From NCBI GenBank assembly GCA_002928535.1, contig PERG01000001.1:124001-188000 (forward strand): a DNA stretch of 64,000 nucleotides, read 5' to 3'. This DNA comes from Methylotenera sp. GTDB lineage: Bacteria; Pseudomonadota; Gammaproteobacteria; Burkholderiales; Methylophilaceae. The notes beneath the pieces were generated by a model. It saw only the letters and a program-made list of their open reading frames with translations, ran no database searches and had not been told where the DNA came from. Position 1 is the stretch's first letter. Each line of letters opens with the position of its first letter. This document shows positions 1-9,228 of this stretch, in pieces. The position numbers and the translations under genes were made by a program.

Positions 1-59
1 GGCGTAGATAACGCAACCAAAATAAGGCCAAGCAGACTAATGAAAAATCGATTAAACAT
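1..59 (-). CDS. 5' end of an exported protein, possibly a TesA-type esterase (partial)
   Basis: An ATG on the minus strand at 57-59 opens a frame that runs off the window. The 19 visible codons encode a basic then hydrophobic N-terminus (MFNRFF followed by Ile, Leu, Gly and Val), which looks like a signal peptide. In many proteobacteria the SGNH arylesterase/thioesterase gene tesA is transcribed divergently from the ybbA-ybbP transporter genes that begin here at 110. The esterase identity is inferred from that context only; no catalytic motif is visible. Confidence 0.45.
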   Translation of the reverse strand, partial: MFNRFFISLLGLILVALST

Positions 60-109
60 AGCATCACTATCTTGAAGTTAAATATTAAAAATAAAATGGA
101 AAACCATTC

Positions 110-808
110 ATGCAATCTTCCCTGATGATCCAAGCGCAAAACCTATATTATGAAATTAGCGGCCAGGAAAGTACGATTAAGATTTTACAGGGTTTAAACC
201 TGAATATCGCTGCAGGAGAGCAAGTTGCCATTATTGGCAGTTCTGGTTCAGGCAAGTCTACTCTCTTGAGTCTGCTTGCAGGATTGGATGTGCCAACCTC
301 CGGAAGCGTTCAAATCCAGCAGCAAAAGTTTAGCACGCTGGATGAAGATGGCCGTGCTGCCGTGCGAGGTCAACTCATGGGATTTGTGTTCCAGTCTTTT
401 CAATTGCTACCATCACTCACTGCGTTAGAAAATGTGATGTTGCCGCTACAGCTGAAAAGCCAAAAAGATGCAAAAGCATTAAGCATAGAAGCATTGAACA
501 AAGTAGGCTTATCGCATCGCGTGCAGCATTATCCTAAACAGTTATCCGGTGGCGAGCAGCAGCGTGTGGCGTTGGCCCGTGCCTTTGCGACCCAGCCCAC
601 CATTCTTTTTGCCGATGAGCCTACGGGCAACCTGGACAATGCCACGGGTCAGATGATTATAGAGTTGCTGTTTAAGATGAATGCCGATGCTGGTACTACG
701 CTCGTATTGGTGACCCACGATGAGCATCTGGCGAACCGCTGTCATCGTCAGCTTAAACTGGAAAACGGCGTTTTGAATGAAACTGTAAATGGATTGGCTA
801 CAGCATGA
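110..808 (+). CDS. ABC transporter ATP-binding protein, YbbA/LolD family
   Basis: A 232-residue ATPase of the MacB/LolD/YbbA class, which energises FtsX-type permeases acting on lipoproteins, lysophospholipids or other envelope substrates. Visible motifs are the Walker [10 protein letters not shown] at about residues 43-51, the signature LSGGEQQR at 145-152, the Walker B ILFADE at 165-170 followed by PTGNLD, and the H-loop His near 203. The stop overlaps the start of the permease gene in an ATGA, so the two are translationally coupled. The divergent upstream partial gene matches the tesA-ybbA-ybbP arrangement known from E. coli. The substrate is not evident. Confidence 0.9.
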   Translation: MQSSLMIQAQNLYYEISGQESTIKILQGLNLNIAAGEQVAIIGSSGSGKSTLLSLLAGLDVPTSGSVQIQQQKFSTLDEDGRAAVRGQLMGFVFQSFQLLPSLTALENVMLPLQLKSQKDAKALSIEALNKVGLSHRVQHYPKQLSGGEQQRVALARAFATQPTILFADEPTGNLDNATGQMIIELLFKMNADAGTTLVLVTHDEHLANRCHRQLKLENGVLNETVNGLATA

Positions 809-3324
809 AAAGCAGCGTAAAACTTTATATTAAGCTCGCTTGGATGCAGACTTTGAGCTTATGGCGGGCAGGCGCATTGAATGTACTGGTTTTTGCATTA
901 GTACTTGCAGTCGCTGCAATTACTGCAGTGGGATTTTTTACCCAGCGCGTAGAATCTGCCTTAAATCAGCAAGGTGGCATGCTATTAGGGGGAGATCTCT
1001 CGATTCAAGCAGACCATCCAGTACCTGCTCAGTATAAATCGGCGGCTTCTGCTGCAAAGCTCAGCAGCGTGAGTACATACGAGTTTCCCAGCATGGTGGT
1101 CAATGGCGAGACTAATCAGCTGGCAGAGATTAAAGCCGTTGAAAGCGGCTTCCCTATGCGGGGAGATCTGACGATTGGATCAACGATTTCGGAAACCGGC
1201 AACGTGGTGAAAAGCATTCCGAAGTCGGGAGAGGTATGGATCGAGCCAAGGTTGGCAACGTTGCTTAATTTAAAAGTAGGGGATGTCGTTAATTTGGGGG
1301 AGCGAAGCTTCACCATTAGCGCCATTCTGCTGCGCGAACCTTCCCGCGGTGGTGATATGTTTGGCTTTGCTCCGCGAGTCATGATGAACGCCAGTGATTT
1401 GGACTCCACCAAGCTGATTCAATACGGAAGCCGTGTGAAGTACCAATTATTACTCGCCGGGGATGTGCTTGATATCCAACGTTTTTATGAAGAAACGCAG
1501 GCTAAATTAGGCCGGGGCGAAAAAATACAGGATGTGCGTAACGCACGCCCGGAAATTAAATCCGCATTAGATAAAGCGCAGCAGTTCTTGGGACTGTCGG
1601 CCATGATCAGCGTAGTGTTGGCGATGGCCGCCATGCTGTTAGCGAGCTTGCCTTACATCAAACAGAGCCTGGATACTTTTGCCTTGATGCGCTGTTTCGG
1701 CGCTTCGCAAAATACCGTGTTGCAAGTGCTCACGATTCAAACTTTGCTCATTGCTGCATTGAGTGCTTTAGTCGGTGTGACCTTGGGGTTTTTTGCGCAA
1801 CTAGGTTTGGCCCAACTTGCCAGTAGCTTGTTTTTGGAGAGTTTGCCGAACACTTCTTTCCTGCCCATTATCTCCGGCCTGGTAGCGAGTATTGCCATGA
1901 TGGCTGCTGTAGTGCTGCCGCATATGTGGCAAATGCGTACATTAACCGCCATTAATATTCTGCGGCGCGAAACTTTGATTCAACCATTGTCAGCATTAGC
2001 GCGGTTTTTACCGGCTGTTTTAGTGTTGAGTATCATGGTTTTTTGGCAGGCTAATAATATTAAGATTGCCGTTTCCACAATCATGGCTTTAATCGCAATT
2101 TGCATCTTGATCACCGGGCTAGCCTATGTAATGACCATGTTAATTGCAAAACTATTTGCCTTAACCCCACAAAACCCGCAATTAAATGCTATCAAACTGG
2201 GTGTGCAAGGCATCAAACGCCGCTTCGGTTTGTCGACAGTTCAGATGATAGGTTTCAGCATGGGCTTGATGGTGCTGATGCTGCTCGCCTTAATCCGCAG
2301 TGATTTGATTCGTAACTGGCAAGCTTCTTTACCAGCTGATGCGCCGAATCGTTTTATTATCAACATTCAGCCGGAGCAGGTCAGCGGCGTGAGTCAATTT
2401 TTTAAAGAGGCCGGCATTGCAAATAACACAGTGTTCCCCATGGTGCGTGGTCGGCTAGTCAGCAAAAACGAACAAGCTATTAGCGCCATGCAATGGGAGG
2501 ATGAACGTGCCAAGCGCTTAGCAGAGCGTGAATTTAATTTATCTTGGGCGGCGAAGATGCAAACAGACAACAAGTTGCTCTCAGGTAAATGGTGGACGGA
2601 AGCTGATCATGGCAAGCCTTATTTGTCGCTGGAGCAGGATTTAGCCAAAACTTTAAACATTAAATTGGGCGACCAGCTGGTCTTTGATATCGCCGGCCAG
2701 CCATTGAAACTGACGGTAACTAGTATCCGCAAAGTGGAGTGGGATACCATGCGCGCCAACTTTTTTGCCGTCACGCCACCGGGCTTACTTGAACAATATC
2801 CGGCGAATTACATCAGCAGCTTCCATTTACCTATGGAGGCCAATGCGACGCTAAATAAGCTGGTACGCACATATCCGAATCTGACGGTGATTGATGTTGC
2901 GGCATTGATGACACAGGTGCGAAACATCATGCAAAGGATGAGCGACACGATTGAATACGTGTTTGCTTTCAGCCTAATTTCCGGAGCGGCAGTATTGTAT
3001 GCGGCACTGGTGGCTACCCAGCAAGAACGTATTCAGGAGGCCACTTTGATGCGCGTGTTTGGAGCTTCCCGTCAACAGGTCTATTTTGCCTATCTGGCGG
3101 AATTTGCATGTATTGGCTTCATTGCAGCTTTAGTCGCGACGATTATTTCAAATGCCATGGCCTATTACCTGAGTAGTAGAATCCTTGATATACCCTTTCA
3201 ATTCAATCTTTCGTTAGCACTGCTGACCATGTTGGCAGCATCTATCCTAATCCCAGTCGCAGCTTGGGTCGGTTTCAGGAAGCCGCTGAATTTATCACCA
3301 CGCCAGCTTTTGAATAGTATTTAA
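805..3324 (+). CDS. FtsX-like ABC transporter permease, YbbP family
   Basis: An 839-residue inner-membrane permease and partner of the preceding ATPase. An N-terminal membrane segment at about residues 22-45 precedes a large periplasmic domain. Hydrophobic clusters lie near 260-380 and 400-460, a second periplasmic domain follows, and there is a C-terminal group of membrane helices after about residue 715. Each bundle carries an FtsX-type stretch (ALMRCFGAS and TLMRVFGAS), showing the duplicated permease architecture of YbbP. The 4-bp overlap with the ATPase gene supports one operon. Its role in export or lipid handling is known only loosely for the family; the substrate here is unknown. Confidence 0.9.
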   Translation: MKSSVKLYIKLAWMQTLSLWRAGALNVLVFALVLAVAAITAVGFFTQRVESALNQQGGMLLGGDLSIQADHPVPAQYKSAASAAKLSSVSTYEFPSMVVNGETNQLAEIKAVESGFPMRGDLTIGSTISETGNVVKSIPKSGEVWIEPRLATLLNLKVGDVVNLGERSFTISAILLREPSRGGDMFGFAPRVMMNASDLDSTKLIQYGSRVKYQLLLAGDVLDIQRFYEETQAKLGRGEKIQDVRNARPEIKSALDKAQQFLGLSAMISVVLAMAAMLLASLPYIKQSLDTFALMRCFGASQNTVLQVLTIQTLLIAALSALVGVTLGFFAQLGLAQLASSLFLESLPNTSFLPIISGLVASIAMMAAVVLPHMWQMRTLTAINILRRETLIQPLSALARFLPAVLVLSIMVFWQANNIKIAVSTIMALIAICILITGLAYVMTMLIAKLFALTPQNPQLNAIKLGVQGIKRRFGLSTVQMIGFSMGLMVLMLLALIRSDLIRNWQASLPADAPNRFIINIQPEQVSGVSQFFKEAGIANNTVFPMVRGRLVSKNEQAISAMQWEDERAKRLAEREFNLSWAAKMQTDNKLLSGKWWTEADHGKPYLSLEQDLAKTLNIKLGDQLVFDIAGQPLKLTVTSIRKVEWDTMRANFFAVTPPGLLEQYPANYISSFHLPMEANATLNKLVRTYPNLTVIDVAALMTQVRNIMQRMSDTIEYVFAFSLISGAAVLYAALVATQQERIQEATLMRVFGASRQQVYFAYLAEFACIGFIAALVATIISNAMAYYLSSRILDIPFQFNLSLALLTMLAASILIPVAAWVGFRKPLNLSPRQLLNSI

Positions 3325-3326
3325 TC

Positions 3327-3362
3327 GGTTGTTTATAACCACCATTTTGGTTATAAACAACC
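3327..3362. repeat. Perfect 14-bp inverted repeat after the permease gene
   Basis: The arms GGTTGTTTATAACC (3327-3340) and GGTTATAAACAACC (3349-3362) are exact reverse complements around an 8-nt loop. The repeat begins 3 bp after the permease stop. It is followed by AAATTT rather than a T-run, so it could be a weak terminator, a 3'-end stabilising hairpin or an operator for the downstream receptor gene. The sequence does not decide between these. Confidence 0.6.
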
Positions 3363-3539
3363 AAATTTACATTTCATTAACATCGTTTTCCCGATAGAAT
3401 GAGCTTAAGTCATTATTTATTAATGTATTTATAGAGGCGAATCACAGCCAAATTGTTGGAATATATTTTGCTCACTTAGTATTCGATATGCATACAAAGC
3501 AATTCAATTCCAATTAATACTTTCGTCTCAGGGAAAAAT

Positions 3540-5918
3540 ATGAGCAACACACCACAATTTGTTCTTAAAGCAACATGCGCTGCCGTATTAGCGATGCTGG
3601 CCAATGCGCAATTCGCGAATGCTGCCGATCAAGGCCAGGTTATTGAAACCAAAAAAATCGAAGTGATTAGCACAACCCCGCTGGCGGGTGTAGGTTTACC
3701 ACTCGAGCAAATTCCAGCAAACGTGCAGTCTATTAAAGCCGAACAACTTGAAGAACAAAAAAGCTTGAGCATTGCAGATTACATCAATCAGAACCTGACA
3801 GGCGTTAGTGTTAATGATACGCAGAATAACCCGTATCAACCCGACGTCACTTTTCGAGGCTATGCTGCTTCACCATTATTAGGGACACCTCAAGGCCTTT
3901 CAATTTTTGTAGACGGTGTGCGAGTGAATGAGCCATTCGGTGACGTGGTGAATTGGGATTTGATTCCTTCGAATTCAATTAACAGCATTAATCTTATTCC
4001 AGGTTCCAACCCACTGTTTGGTTTGAATACTTTAGGCGGTGCACTTTCTGTACAAACCAAAAGTGGCCGTACAAATCCGGGCGGTGCCGTTGAAGCCTAT
4101 ATGGGTTCTTGGGGGCGTAAAGCAGGCTCGGCGGAATACGGCGGTGTTTCACAAGATGGCTCGGTTGATTACTTTATTTCCGGTAATGTGTTCAGTGAAG
4201 ATGGCTGGCGCGATTACTCACCATCAGATGTTGGACAAATTTTCGGTAAAATCGGCTGGCAAAATGAAACCACTGCATTGAACTTGAGCTATACAGGTGC
4301 TGATAACAAATTGGTTGGTAATGGTCTGGCTCCCCAAGACTTTTTGGATGCCCAAGGCCGTGAATCAATCTTAACCAGACCAGACTTAACTGAAAATAAA
4401 CTGTCATTTTTTAACTTAAATGGCAGTCATTTTTTTAATGATGACATTCAGTTAAGTGGCAATGTTTATTATCGTTTAGCTAAAACAAGTACGCTAAATG
4501 GTGATGGTAATGACGATTATGACGATGGTGCTACGCTAGCAGCTAACAATGCAGATTGCTTAGCTGGGGTTAATTCAGAGGACACATGTAGTGGTGCAAT
4601 AAATCGTACTGGCTCGAACCGTAAAGGGTATGGCTTCAATACACAGCTGACATTTGGCCAAGATTTTATGCGGATGAGAAATCAATTCATTACTGGTTTT
4701 GGCTACGATTATGGCAGGACTAATTTTAGGCAAAATACTGAATATGGTTTAGTAAATGCTACACGTGGTATAGATGGTACTGGAGTATTTAATGAGTTAG
4801 ATGAACAGGTAAATTTAAAAGGGGTAAGTAAAACTTGGAGCCTGTTTGCAACAGATACCTTATCACTGAATCCAATGTGGCATGTCACGATGTCTGCACG
4901 CTACAACCATACTAAAGTGGAAAATGATGACAGGCTCAATCCAATTCCCAACCCGATTGAAGCGCTCAATACTTCATTAACGAGTGATCAAAGCTACAAT
5001 CGGATTAATCCAGCGATTGGCGTTAACTTTACGCCAAGCCAAGACTTAACAGCTTACGCAAGCTATAACGAAGGAAGCCGTGCACCAACTGCGATTGAGT
5101 TAGGTTGTGCTAATCCTGCCCAACCCTGTCGTTTACCAAATGCGTTTGCAGGTGATCCACCTTTAGACCAAGTAGTGGCTAAGACTTTTGAGGGTGGCTT
5201 GAGAGGCAAAATCAATCCAAATGTGGGTTGGTCAGTCAGTGCTTATCGTGCTCAAAACTTTAATGACATTCAATTTATTGCATCATCAACCACCGGCGCT
5301 GGCTATTTTGATAACGTGGGTAGAACTAGACGTCAAGGTATTGATGCGGCATTGAATGGTCGTTTAGACAAATTTACATGGTCGCTTGGCTATAGCTTTG
5401 TTAAAGCGACCTACCAATCAGACTTTGAAGTTGCAAGTGAATTGAATGAAACCGTACCTGGCAGTGAAGTTCAACAAGTTGGTAAAGGTGACAATATTCC
5501 AGGCATCCCGCAGCACCAACTTAAATTACGTGCCGCTTATGACGTAACGCCTTCATGGAATGTTGGCACTAACATTTTTGCATTCTCTGACCAGTATTCA
5601 CGTGGTAATGAAAATAACAATTACCAGGGTGATGGCGCAAAAGTCAGTGGTTACCTGGTGATGAACGTTGATACACGTTACAGCTTTGGGAATAGTGGCT
5701 GGCAGTTCTTTGCTAAGGTAAATAATATATTTGACCGTGAATATAACAATGGCGGCTTGCTGGGTGAGCATCGCTTTGATGCATCCACCGGCGCGTTTAC
5801 TGGCAATGAAGTGACGCCAGCATTTTATGCACCAGGTGCACCACGTGCAGGCTGGTTTGGCATGCGCTATGAGTTTGGTGGCAAGAAAACGGCTTCAGCC
5901 GCCGTGGATGTCGATTAG
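3540..5918 (+). CDS. TonB-dependent outer-membrane receptor
   Basis: A 792-residue receptor taking up a siderophore, metal complex or other large ligand with TonB-derived energy. A signal peptide ends near residue 28 (FANAAD). The plug domain spans about 55-175, with typical stretches such as VTFRGY, FVDGVRVNEPFGDVVNWD and LNTLGGALSVQTKSG. The rest is a beta barrel ending in the aromatic strand GWFGMRYEF. Two close Cys pairs (near residues 340-352 and 524-532) probably form disulphides in extracellular loops. Oddly, 13 residues (GGKKTASAAVDVD) follow the usual C-terminal aromatic residue. An AGGGA ribosome site precedes the ATG. I see no clear Fur box, so the ligand is open. Confidence 0.92.
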   Translation: MSNTPQFVLKATCAAVLAMLANAQFANAADQGQVIETKKIEVISTTPLAGVGLPLEQIPANVQSIKAEQLEEQKSLSIADYINQNLTGVSVNDTQNNPYQPDVTFRGYAASPLLGTPQGLSIFVDGVRVNEPFGDVVNWDLIPSNSINSINLIPGSNPLFGLNTLGGALSVQTKSGRTNPGGAVEAYMGSWGRKAGSAEYGGVSQDGSVDYFISGNVFSEDGWRDYSPSDVGQIFGKIGWQNETTALNLSYTGADNKLVGNGLAPQDFLDAQGRESILTRPDLTENKLSFFNLNGSHFFNDDIQLSGNVYYRLAKTSTLNGDGNDDYDDGATLAANNADCLAGVNSEDTCSGAINRTGSNRKGYGFNTQLTFGQDFMRMRNQFITGFGYDYGRTNFRQNTEYGLVNATRGIDGTGVFNELDEQVNLKGVSKTWSLFATDTLSLNPMWHVTMSARYNHTKVENDDRLNPIPNPIEALNTSLTSDQSYNRINPAIGVNFTPSQDLTAYASYNEGSRAPTAIELGCANPAQPCRLPNAFAGDPPLDQVVAKTFEGGLRGKINPNVGWSVSAYRAQNFNDIQFIASSTTGAGYFDNVGRTRRQGIDAALNGRLDKFTWSLGYSFVKATYQSDFEVASELNETVPGSEVQQVGKGDNIPGIPQHQLKLRAAYDVTPSWNVGTNIFAFSDQYSRGNENNNYQGDGAKVSGYLVMNVDTRYSFGNSGWQFFAKVNNIFDREYNNGGLLGEHRFDASTGAFTGNEVTPAFYAPGAPRAGWFGMRYEFGGKKTASAAVDVD

Positions 5919-5955
5919 TAAAAGATGTTAATTAAATAAGTGATAAGAGGTTAAT

Positions 5956-7383
5956 TTGCAAACATCGCATCAATTGAGTCACGCGGCATTCGGCTCGCCG
6001 ATTTCTAAACAACGGGCAAAATTGCTTATTGTTGAAGATGAGTCTTTGTTCGCACGGGCAGTGATGCGTCGTTTGCAAAAAGCCGATTATGAATGTGAGC
6101 ATGTAGAAACCCTTCAGGATGCACGCGCTATCCTGAAGCAATTCCAGCCGGATATCGTCTTGCTAGATATGCGTTTACCAGACGGTAATGGCCTGGATAT
6201 GTTGCCTGAGTTTGTAGCCAAGAATGCAGTCGTGATTGTTATGACAGCACATGGCGAGATCAGCGATGCTGTAGCAGCAATGAAGCAGGGTGCAGTGGAT
6301 TATCTTAAGAAGCCTATTGATCTGGAAGAGCTTCTGTTGTCAGTGCAAAAAGCCCAAGCAGCGGCTGTGCAAACAGAAAGCCTGGATTATTCGCGTCAGC
6401 GCAATGCGCATGCGACGGAAGGTGTTGAGCTGTTAGGGGATAGTACTGCTATGCAGACTGTTCGCCAGCAAATTCAGCGTATCGCGCAATTGGTGGCCAG
6501 CGATACTATTCCTCCTACAGTCATGATTAGCGGCGAGACTGGTACGGGTAAAGATGTAGCCGCGCGACTTTTACATTTATCCTGTGCTAATAGTGATAAG
6601 CCGTTTGTGCATATTGATTGTGCGTCATTACCTTCTGAACTCATTGAAAGTGAGTTATTCGGCCATGAAAAAGGCGCTTTTACCGGCGCATTGAACACAC
6701 GTCCAGGTTTGATTGAAGCGGCAGAAGACGGGACGCTATTCTTGGATGAGATCGGCGAGTTGCCGCTGTTACTACAGGCTAAATTATTAAATGTTCTGGA
6801 GCGCCGGGTAGTCCGGCGTTTAGGTTCTACTAAAGAACGTCCGGTACCGGCGCGATTTATCGTTGCCACTAACCGGGATTTACATGAGATGTCCGTGCAA
6901 GGCCGTTTTCGGCAAGACCTATATTACCGCCTTAATGTCATGAGCATTGCCATGCCTCCACTACGTGAGCGTGAATTGGACGTCATTTTATTAGCGCAGC
7001 ATTTTGCTGCACAAACTGCCCGACGTTATGGACTTTCCAGCCCCAGTTTCTCTACCGAAGCCATGAAAATGATACAAAGTTATCAATGGCCTGGTAATGT
7101 TCGAGAACTGCGCCATCAGGTGAGCCGTGCGGTATTGCTCTGCCATAAGAGTCATATCACTGAATTGGATTTAGCCTTGCCAATATTTCAAGTGATGCAT
7201 CATTCTAATGGGCAATTAGGTACAAACGCCAATGCACAAACTAAACTGGATGAAGCTGAAAAAGTCCTGTTATTACAAGCGTTGTCAGAGGCTAAAAACA
7301 ACGTTTCTGAGGCTGCGAGGAAGTTAGGCATCACCCGCATGACCATGCGCTATCGTATGGATAAGCATCAAATCAAGCATTAA
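5956..7383 (+). CDS. Sigma-54-dependent response regulator, NtrC family (orphan)
   Basis: A 475-residue three-domain activator. The receiver domain (about residues 22-135) has acidic residues E27/D28, phosphoacceptor D71 in LLDMRLPDG, T97 and K118. The AAA+ domain has Walker A GETGTGKD (193-200), the sigma-54 contact loop GAFTGA (240-245) and Walker B GTLFLDEIGE (259-268). A Fis-type helix-turn-helix sits at the C-terminus (SEAARKLGITRMTMRYR). The start is a TTG at 5956 with AAGAGG five bases upstream. It follows the TonB receptor gene by 37 bp and may be cotranscribed. No histidine kinase gene is nearby, so its partner and signal are unknown. Confidence 0.92.
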   Translation: MQTSHQLSHAAFGSPISKQRAKLLIVEDESLFARAVMRRLQKADYECEHVETLQDARAILKQFQPDIVLLDMRLPDGNGLDMLPEFVAKNAVVIVMTAHGEISDAVAAMKQGAVDYLKKPIDLEELLLSVQKAQAAAVQTESLDYSRQRNAHATEGVELLGDSTAMQTVRQQIQRIAQLVASDTIPPTVMISGETGTGKDVAARLLHLSCANSDKPFVHIDCASLPSELIESELFGHEKGAFTGALNTRPGLIEAAEDGTLFLDEIGELPLLLQAKLLNVLERRVVRRLGSTKERPVPARFIVATNRDLHEMSVQGRFRQDLYYRLNVMSIAMPPLRERELDVILLAQHFAAQTARRYGLSSPSFSTEAMKMIQSYQWPGNVRELRHQVSRAVLLCHKSHITELDLALPIFQVMHHSNGQLGTNANAQTKLDEAEKVLLLQALSEAKNNVSEAARKLGITRMTMRYRMDKHQIKH

Positions 7384-7491
7384 ATTTAATCAGTCCTCCA
7401 GCTTCCAGATTAACCACCCAAGCCATTTCAAAATGACGGCTTAATCGCCCGCATGGTATCATTTCGCTTATCTGAAATTGAGAGAATTCCC

Positions 7492-8691
7492 ATGCAAATC
7501 GGCACCCCTTTAAGCCCTAATGCCACTCGTGTCATGCTGCTAGGCAGTGGCGAACTTGGCAAAGAAGTGATTATTGCACTACAACGTTTAGGGGTTGAAG
7601 TGATTGCTGTAGATCGTTACAAAAATGCACCTGGCCACCAAGTAGCGCATCGTGCTCATGTGATCGATATGACCAACGACCAGGCATTGAGAGACTTAAT
7701 CGCCTTGGAAAAACCGCATTTGATAGTGCCGGAAATCGAAGCGCTGAATACCAATACGCTCGCTGATATTGAGTCTGCAGAGATTGCTACCGTGATCCCT
7801 ACCGTGAAAGCGGTGCAATTGACGATGAATCGTGAAGGCATTCGCCGTTTAGCCGCAGAAGAGTTGAATTTACCGACTTCCCCTTATGCGTTTGCCCGGA
7901 GCGAAGCTGAATTGCAGACTGCGATTGACGCTGGTATTGGCTACCCATGTTTTATCAAACCCACCATGTCTTCCTCAGGCAAAGGCCAATCGCGTATCAC
8001 CAATGCCAATGAAGTAAAAACGGCCTGGGATTATGCAGCCAGCGGCGGGCGCGTCAACCAAGGCGTCGTCATTGTAGAAGGGCAGATTGATTTTGATTAC
8101 GAAATTACTTTGCTCACGGTGCGTGCTAAAAATGCACAAGGCGAAATCACCACGTATTTCTGTGACCCTATCGGCCATTTGCAAGAAAAGGGCGATTATG
8201 TAGAAAGCTGGCAACCACAAGCCATGACTGCCGCAGCTCTGGCGGAATCAAAACGTATTGCGAAGGCCGTGACTGATAGCCTAGGTGGTCTAGGTTTATT
8301 TGGCGTCGAGCTATTTGTGAAGCAGGATAAAGTATGGTTTTCCGAAGTCAGTCCACGTCCACATGATACGGGTATGGTCACCATGGCGAGTCAGCGTTTT
8401 AGCGAATTCGATTTGCATGCACGGGCAATTTTAGGCTTGCCTGTCGATGTAAGTTTACGCGAGCCTGCTGCTAGCGCCGTCATTTATGGTGGCCAAGATT
8501 CCTTAAGCCTGGTTTTTGAAGATATTGATAAAGCGTTGGCCGTGCCTAATAGCGATATTCGCTTATTTGGTAAGCCGGAATCATTTCCTCGTCGGCGTAT
8601 GGGCGTTGCTTTAGCTACCGGCAAAGATGTTGCTGAAGCCAGGCTGCGCGCGAAGCAAGCCGCTCAATTGGTTAAGCCAAAACAAGCTTAA
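7492..8691 (+). CDS. purT: Formate-dependent GAR transformylase PurT
   Basis: Phosphoribosylglycinamide formyltransferase 2, which uses formate and ATP to formylate GAR in purine synthesis without a folate donor. The 399-residue ATP-grasp protein matches E. coli PurT along its length. Recognisable stretches are [42 protein letters not shown] and [16 protein letters not shown] chose the ATG at 7492, preceded by GAGAG, because homologues begin just before this point; an upstream in-frame ATG at 7453 would add 13 atypical residues and overlap a TATCAT-like -10 hexamer. Use of free formate suits a methylotroph, where formate is a central C1 intermediate (inference). Confidence 0.96.
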   Translation: MQIGTPLSPNATRVMLLGSGELGKEVIIALQRLGVEVIAVDRYKNAPGHQVAHRAHVIDMTNDQALRDLIALEKPHLIVPEIEALNTNTLADIESAEIATVIPTVKAVQLTMNREGIRRLAAEELNLPTSPYAFARSEAELQTAIDAGIGYPCFIKPTMSSSGKGQSRITNANEVKTAWDYAASGGRVNQGVVIVEGQIDFDYEITLLTVRAKNAQGEITTYFCDPIGHLQEKGDYVESWQPQAMTAAALAESKRIAKAVTDSLGGLGLFGVELFVKQDKVWFSEVSPRPHDTGMVTMASQRFSEFDLHARAILGLPVDVSLREPAASAVIYGGQDSLSLVFEDIDKALAVPNSDIRLFGKPESFPRRRMGVALATGKDVAEARLRAKQAAQLVKPKQA

Positions 8692-8724
8692 TACCGCTTA
8701 AGTTGTAATTATTAATAAGCAAAT

Positions 8725-9150
8725 ATGTTGAACAAGATCGAACCACCCGGAAGTAACAAAAGCACCTTCTTTGAACTGTTAGGCGGCGAGGCGGGTGGCG
8801 TAGAGAATATCCGCAAGCTCGTTGAAACGTTCTATGACATCATGGATAGTGATCCGAAAGCCCAACCTATTCGGGCCATGCATCCTGCGGATTTATCATC
8901 AGCGCGTGAAAAGCTGTTTATGTTCCTCACAGGCTGGACAGGCGGGCCACAACTGTATATTGAGCGTTATGGCCATCCATTTCTGCGCCAGCGGCACATG
9001 CCTTTTTCAATCAATGAATCGGCCCGTGACCAATGGATGTACTGCATGATTAAAGCCATGGAGCAATTGGGCTACCAAGAACCGCTGATGACTAAGATGG
9101 CCGAGCAGCTTTACGGGGTGGCCGATTTTATGCGTAATCAGCACGGCTAA
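8725..9150 (+). CDS. Group II truncated haemoglobin (TrHb2)
   Basis: A 141-residue haem protein of the bacterial GlbO/YjbI class, with a 2-over-2 globin fold, binding oxygen or detoxifying nitric oxide and peroxide. The proximal histidine is probably H91 in FLRQRHMPF, the conserved G8 tryptophan W104 in ARDQW, and a distal B10 tyrosine Y37 lies in VETFYDIMD. The motif GWTGGPQLYIERYGHP is typical of the group. It lies 33 bp after purT and is followed by a strong terminator, so it may be the last gene of a purT transcript. Its physiological ligand is not shown by sequence. Confidence 0.9.
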   Translation: MLNKIEPPGSNKSTFFELLGGEAGGVENIRKLVETFYDIMDSDPKAQPIRAMHPADLSSAREKLFMFLTGWTGGPQLYIERYGHPFLRQRHMPFSINESARDQWMYCMIKAMEQLGYQEPLMTKMAEQLYGVADFMRNQHG

Positions 9151-9180
9151 TACCAAATTTACTCCAAGTAAACGCGCAAA

Positions 9181-9207
9181 AAAAAAGGTGGCTAAGCCAC
9201 CTTTTTT
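9181..9207. terminator. Bidirectional intrinsic terminator
   Basis: AAAAAAGGTGGC, a TAA loop and GCCACCTTTTTT form a 12-bp stem with a GC core and T-runs on both strands. It sits between the convergent truncated haemoglobin gene and the minus-strand helicase gene and can end both transcripts. Confidence 0.9.
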
Positions 9208-9228
9208 ATTAATCTAAATCTAACTTTA

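Noticed and set aside
3363-3539. Fur box or other metal operator before the TonB receptor
   Set aside because: Only a short CATTA/TAATG palindrome (3411-3425) is present; it does not match the Fur consensus well enough.
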